From Mucilaginibacter sp. KACC 22773 (lineage in GTDB: Bacteria > Bacteroidota > Bacteroidia > Sphingobacteriales > Sphingobacteriaceae), in the NCBI RefSeq assembly GCF_028736215.1, contig NZ_CP117883.1, forward strand, positions 310,001 to 374,000: a DNA stretch of 64,000 nt, read 5' to 3'. Position 1 is the first letter of the stretch, and each line of letters opens with the position of its first letter. The notes beneath the pieces are model-generated. The model saw only the letters and a program-made list of their open reading frames with translations, was not told where the DNA came from and ran no database searches. Made by a program: the position numbers and the translations under genes. Below, in pieces: positions 61,385 through 64,000 of the stretch.

Positions 61385-63223
61385 ATGAGATATTTTATAT
61401 TAGCTGTAGTTTCATTTATCACGTTAGCTGCCAAAGCGCAAAACAGGGCGACGGGTGCTCCCCTGGTAATTCAATCGCCTGACAAAAACCTCACATTGAA
61501 GTTTTATCAGAAACAGTCAGTCGATAATAAGAGGACGATGTATTACCAGGTAACTTACCAGGATAAACAGGTTATAGGCGAGTCGGTGCTGGATATTCAG
61601 CTGGATAACCAGTTGTCAGAAAAAGCGATGGCGCTGAAGATAGATCAGCATAAAAACTGGTGCGAAAACCTGGTGATAAAAGATATAAAAACCACCACGC
61701 ATGATACCAGCTGGATCCCGGTAAATGGCGAACGCAGCCAGATAAGGGATCATTATAATGCTGCCGATATCACCTTGGTGAAGGATGATAACCCAATGTA
61801 TGTGATGCAGGTACAGGTTCGGGCTTATGATGAAGGTGTCGCCATTCGCTATTATTTCCCAGAAAATGAAAAAGGAACGTATTACAACGTCACCGCCGAA
61901 AATACCGGATTTAGTTTCCCGGCAGGTACCCAGGCCTGGTTTGCCAACTGGGCCCAGGCACCTTATTACAAGCTGCCACTGGCTAACTGGCCCGGTGAAA
62001 GCGAACGCCCGCTTACATTAGAGCTACCCAACGGGCTGTTTGTAGCGCTTGGCGAAGCGCAATTGGTTGATTATGCCCGCACCAAATTCAAATTAAGCGA
62101 CGATAAGCCAAATACCCTTGTAACGTCTATGTTTGGGGGGGCACAAATCGTGTCGCCGGTTGGTACACCCTGGCGCGTAATTATGGTGGCCACAACTCCG
62201 GGCGATTTGATAACGCATAATTACATAATGCTTAACCTGAACGAACCATCTAAAATAACAAATACTGATTGGATAAAGCCAGGCAAAATTATGCGTGTAA
62301 TGACTCAAACTACTGCCGATGCCAAAGCCAATATCGATTTTGCTGTAAAACATAAGCTGCAATACATACTATTTGACTGGAAATGGTATGGGCCGGCATT
62401 CAGCTTTAATTCCGATGCGACAAAAGTGGCTATACCTGATTTTGATTTGCCGGGCATTATTCAATATGGCAAGGATAAAGGCATTGGAATATGGCTATAC
62501 GTTAACCAGCAAGCGTTGCTGGTGCAAAGCGACAGCCTGTTTGCTGTATATAATAAGTGGGGGGTAAAAGGCGTAAAATTTGGTTTTGTACAGGTGGGTT
62601 CGCATCGCTGGACTACCTGGGTAGAGAAAGCCATTCAGCAGGCGGCGGCCAGCCATATAATGGTTAATATTCATGACGATTGGCGCCTCACCGGCGAACA
62701 ACGTACATGGCCCAACCTGATGACAGCCGAAGGGGTACGCGGCAACGAAGAAATGCCCGATGCAACCCACAATACCATATTACCTTTTACCCGCTACATA
62801 GCCGGCCCGGCCGATTATACTATTTGTTATTTTGATAAACGTATAAAAAACACCCATGCGCATCAGCTGGCATTGGCAGCCATTTATTACAGCCCCCTGC
62901 AAACGCTTTACTGGTATGATAAGCCATCGGCAGAGCATAACGAACCCGAACTGGAGTTTTGGGACAATATTCCGACCAGTTGGGACGAAACAAGGGTAAT
63001 ACAAGGTAAACCGGGGGAATATATTACTACTGCCAGGCGCAAAGGAACGGAATGGTTTGTAGGTACCATTACCAATAACAAAGCAAGAACTTTGAACGTG
63101 CCGCTCACTTTTCTGGCCCCGGGCAAAAAGTACAGGGTCAAAATATATAGTGACGATGCCTCCGTGGCTACAGCTACGCATGTGCGGGTTAGCAGTAGCG
63201 TGGTTAGTAGTAAACAGTGTTAA
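61385..63223 (+). CDS. Glycoside hydrolase family 97 protein
   Basis: A 612-aa exported GH97 protein with a signal peptide to about residue 19 (AAKAQ). Family parts: an N-terminal beta-supersandwich (QSPDKNLTLKFYQ), the TIM barrel from FDWKWYGPAF, and a C-terminal beta domain. Where retaining members have a catalytic Asp after the VK-x-(D) strand, this one reads VKFGFVQVGS with Gly400. The later Glu449 in TAEGVRGNEE is kept. It therefore belongs to a divergent GH97 group whose mechanism and substrate are unclear. Its ATG directly follows the GH88 stop. Confidence 0.87.
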   Translation: MRYFILAVVSFITLAAKAQNRATGAPLVIQSPDKNLTLKFYQKQSVDNKRTMYYQVTYQDKQVIGESVLDIQLDNQLSEKAMALKIDQHKNWCENLVIKDIKTTTHDTSWIPVNGERSQIRDHYNAADITLVKDDNPMYVMQVQVRAYDEGVAIRYYFPENEKGTYYNVTAENTGFSFPAGTQAWFANWAQAPYYKLPLANWPGESERPLTLELPNGLFVALGEAQLVDYARTKFKLSDDKPNTLVTSMFGGAQIVSPVGTPWRVIMVATTPGDLITHNYIMLNLNEPSKITNTDWIKPGKIMRVMTQTTADAKANIDFAVKHKLQYILFDWKWYGPAFSFNSDATKVAIPDFDLPGIIQYGKDKGIGIWLYVNQQALLVQSDSLFAVYNKWGVKGVKFGFVQVGSHRWTTWVEKAIQQAAASHIMVNIHDDWRLTGEQRTWPNLMTAEGVRGNEEMPDATHNTILPFTRYIAGPADYTICYFDKRIKNTHAHQLALAAIYYSPLQTLYWYDKPSAEHNEPELEFWDNIPTSWDETRVIQGKPGEYITTARRKGTEWFVGTITNNKARTLNVPLTFLAPGKKYRVKIYSDDASVATATHVRVSSSVVSSKQC

Positions 63224-63255
63224 ACATTAGTCTGCAACCATCAGGAGGTGAGGCA

Positions 63256-63362
63256 ATGCATATAGAAGAAATTAAATAGAAGCTAAAAGCAGAATGCACA
63301 AAGCTTAAAGCAGACTCTTTGATAAAGAATATATGTGAAATTAATTAACAGATCCTATATAA
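63256..63362 (+). pseudogene. Possible broken small ORF or leader peptide before the ROK gene
   Basis: AGGAGGTGAG, an unusually strong ribosome-binding site for this phylum, precedes ATG 63256. The frame stops after seven codons (MHIEEIK, TAG at 63277), then continues with a lysine-rich helix-like stretch to a TAA at 63346. Either a leader peptide or a decayed small gene; evidence is thin. Confidence 0.25.
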
Positions 63363-63378
63363 ATGAGCATAATCAATA

Positions 63379-64000
63379 ATGAGTTTTACAGTAACACCAG
63401 ACCGCGACATGTCAATTGAAAACGTATTTACACCATATATTTTAAGCGCGGATATTGGCGGTTCGCATATAACGGCAGCAATATGTAATTATAAAACAAA
63501 CACGATTGTTGAACAAAGCCAGGTAAGGATTGATATTAACAGCCAGGGTTCGGCGGCAGATATTTTATTTGCCTGGAGCAATATATTAAAACATGTTTCA
63601 GAAAGGGCCAATGTTCATATATCTGGTCTGTCGCTGGCCATGCCGGGGCCATTTGATTACCACAATGGAATCTCGTACATCAAAGGACTGAATAAATACG
63701 AATCTATCTACGGTATTAACATTAAATTTCACCTGGCCAACACATTACAAATACATCATAAACGCATTAAATTCCGGAACGATGCCGAAGCCACTGTTGC
63801 AGGGGAATGCATTGCAGGAGCAGGAAAGGGATATAAAAATGTGATGGGGGTTACGCTGGGGACAGGTTTTGGATCGGCACATTTTATTAATGGCGAAATC
63901 ACTGATTTGAATTTGGGTAGTTTATCATTTAAGGAGACCATCGCAGATGATTATTTATCAACCCGGGGATTTGTAAAGCGATATCATGAACTATCGGGCC
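63379..64000 (+). CDS. ROK-family sugar kinase (partial)
   Basis: The gene runs off the right edge; 207 codons are visible. ROK hallmarks are present: the phosphate-binding DIGGSHITA near residues 25-33, AMPGPFDY, the catalytic-type FRNDAEA, and TLGTGFGSA. These fit a kinase of the glucokinase type rather than a repressor, since no N-terminal helix-turn-helix is seen. The zinc-site region typical of ROK proteins lies beyond the edge. ATG 63379 is used; ATG 63409 is possible. It would phosphorylate a sugar released by the upstream GH88/GH97 enzymes. Confidence 0.85.
   Translation, partial: MSFTVTPDRDMSIENVFTPYILSADIGGSHITAAICNYKTNTIVEQSQVRIDINSQGSAADILFAWSNILKHVSERANVHISGLSLAMPGPFDYHNGISYIKGLNKYESIYGINIKFHLANTLQIHHKRIKFRNDAEATVAGECIAGAGKGYKNVMGVTLGTGFGSAHFINGEITDLNLGSLSFKETIADDYLSTRGFVKRYHELSG

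Noticed and set aside
1..64000. tRNA, rRNA, CRISPR arrays, phage or transposase genes
   Set aside because: Read through both strands for these and found none that could be supported.

Overview
The window looks like a chromosomal segment of a plant-polysaccharide-degrading Bacteroidota, most like Sphingobacteriaceae such as Mucilaginibacter. This is inferred from a SusC/SusD pair with a FecR-type anti-sigma factor, DUF3570/DUF4266 proteins, many secreted glycoside hydrolases, TAnnTTTG-type -7 boxes and almost no Shine-Dalgarno sequences. I found no tRNA, rRNA, CRISPR array, phage or transposase gene.

Left part (1-26.6 kb): a partial HsdR-like nuclease fragment; GH3-family adenylating enzyme and lptB; recJ; an MBL-fold hydrolase; a single-domain response regulator; a fatty acid desaturase; a PLP aminotransferase; a GH43 enzyme and an AraC regulator; a cupin and an Old Yellow Enzyme; a LytS/LytT-type two-component pair; a dihaem cytochrome, YceI and metallophosphoesterase cluster; MgtC; a clan GH-A hydrolase; and an unknown acidic protein. 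From 26.6 down to 21.6 kb on the minus strand runs a redox operon: Rieske lipoprotein, thioredoxin, DUF4266, DUF3570, ApbE, DUF4266, DUF3570. The DUF4266-DUF3570 pair is duplicated. Both DUF4266 lipoproteins carry an E-x-x-S-G-A-N motif that resembles the ApbE flavinylation consensus, and both end in GGGCGCN. This is the strongest candidate for a little-described system.

Middle (27-42.5 kb): a GH2 enzyme, then a glucuronoxylan side-chain and ester-removal locus: SASA-type esterase, CE15 glucuronoyl esterase, CE4-like deacetylase, SDR, LacI regulator, GH67 alpha-glucuronidase, GH43 lipoprotein, CE1-like esterase and GH35-like enzyme. Three palindromes sharing the core GCAATCGATTGC lie upstream of the esterase operon and in the lacI/GH67 intergenic region. 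One abuts a good -7 box. They suggest one LacI regulon.

Right (43-64 kb): a Crp/Fnr-type regulator with two CRP-like sites in front of a six-gene redox operon (YceI, tautomerase, SDR, NTF2-like, nitronate monooxygenase, SDR); an ECF sigma factor separated from its probable FecR partner by an oppositely oriented AraC/epimerase pair; then SusC, SusD, BNR_4 protein, DUF2264 protein, GH88, GH97 and a ROK kinase cut by the window end. This looks like a second polysaccharide utilisation locus, aimed at a uronate-containing glycan.

Repeats: a three-copy dispersed hairpin element (3.3, 11.7-12.0 and 29.8 kb), one copy inside a roughly 290-bp MITE-like unit with terminal inverted repeats; a roughly 270-300 bp non-coding repeat pair at 42.7 and 59.5 kb; a 146-bp inverted-repeat element at 3.1 kb; and several gene-end hairpins made of locally repeated short words.
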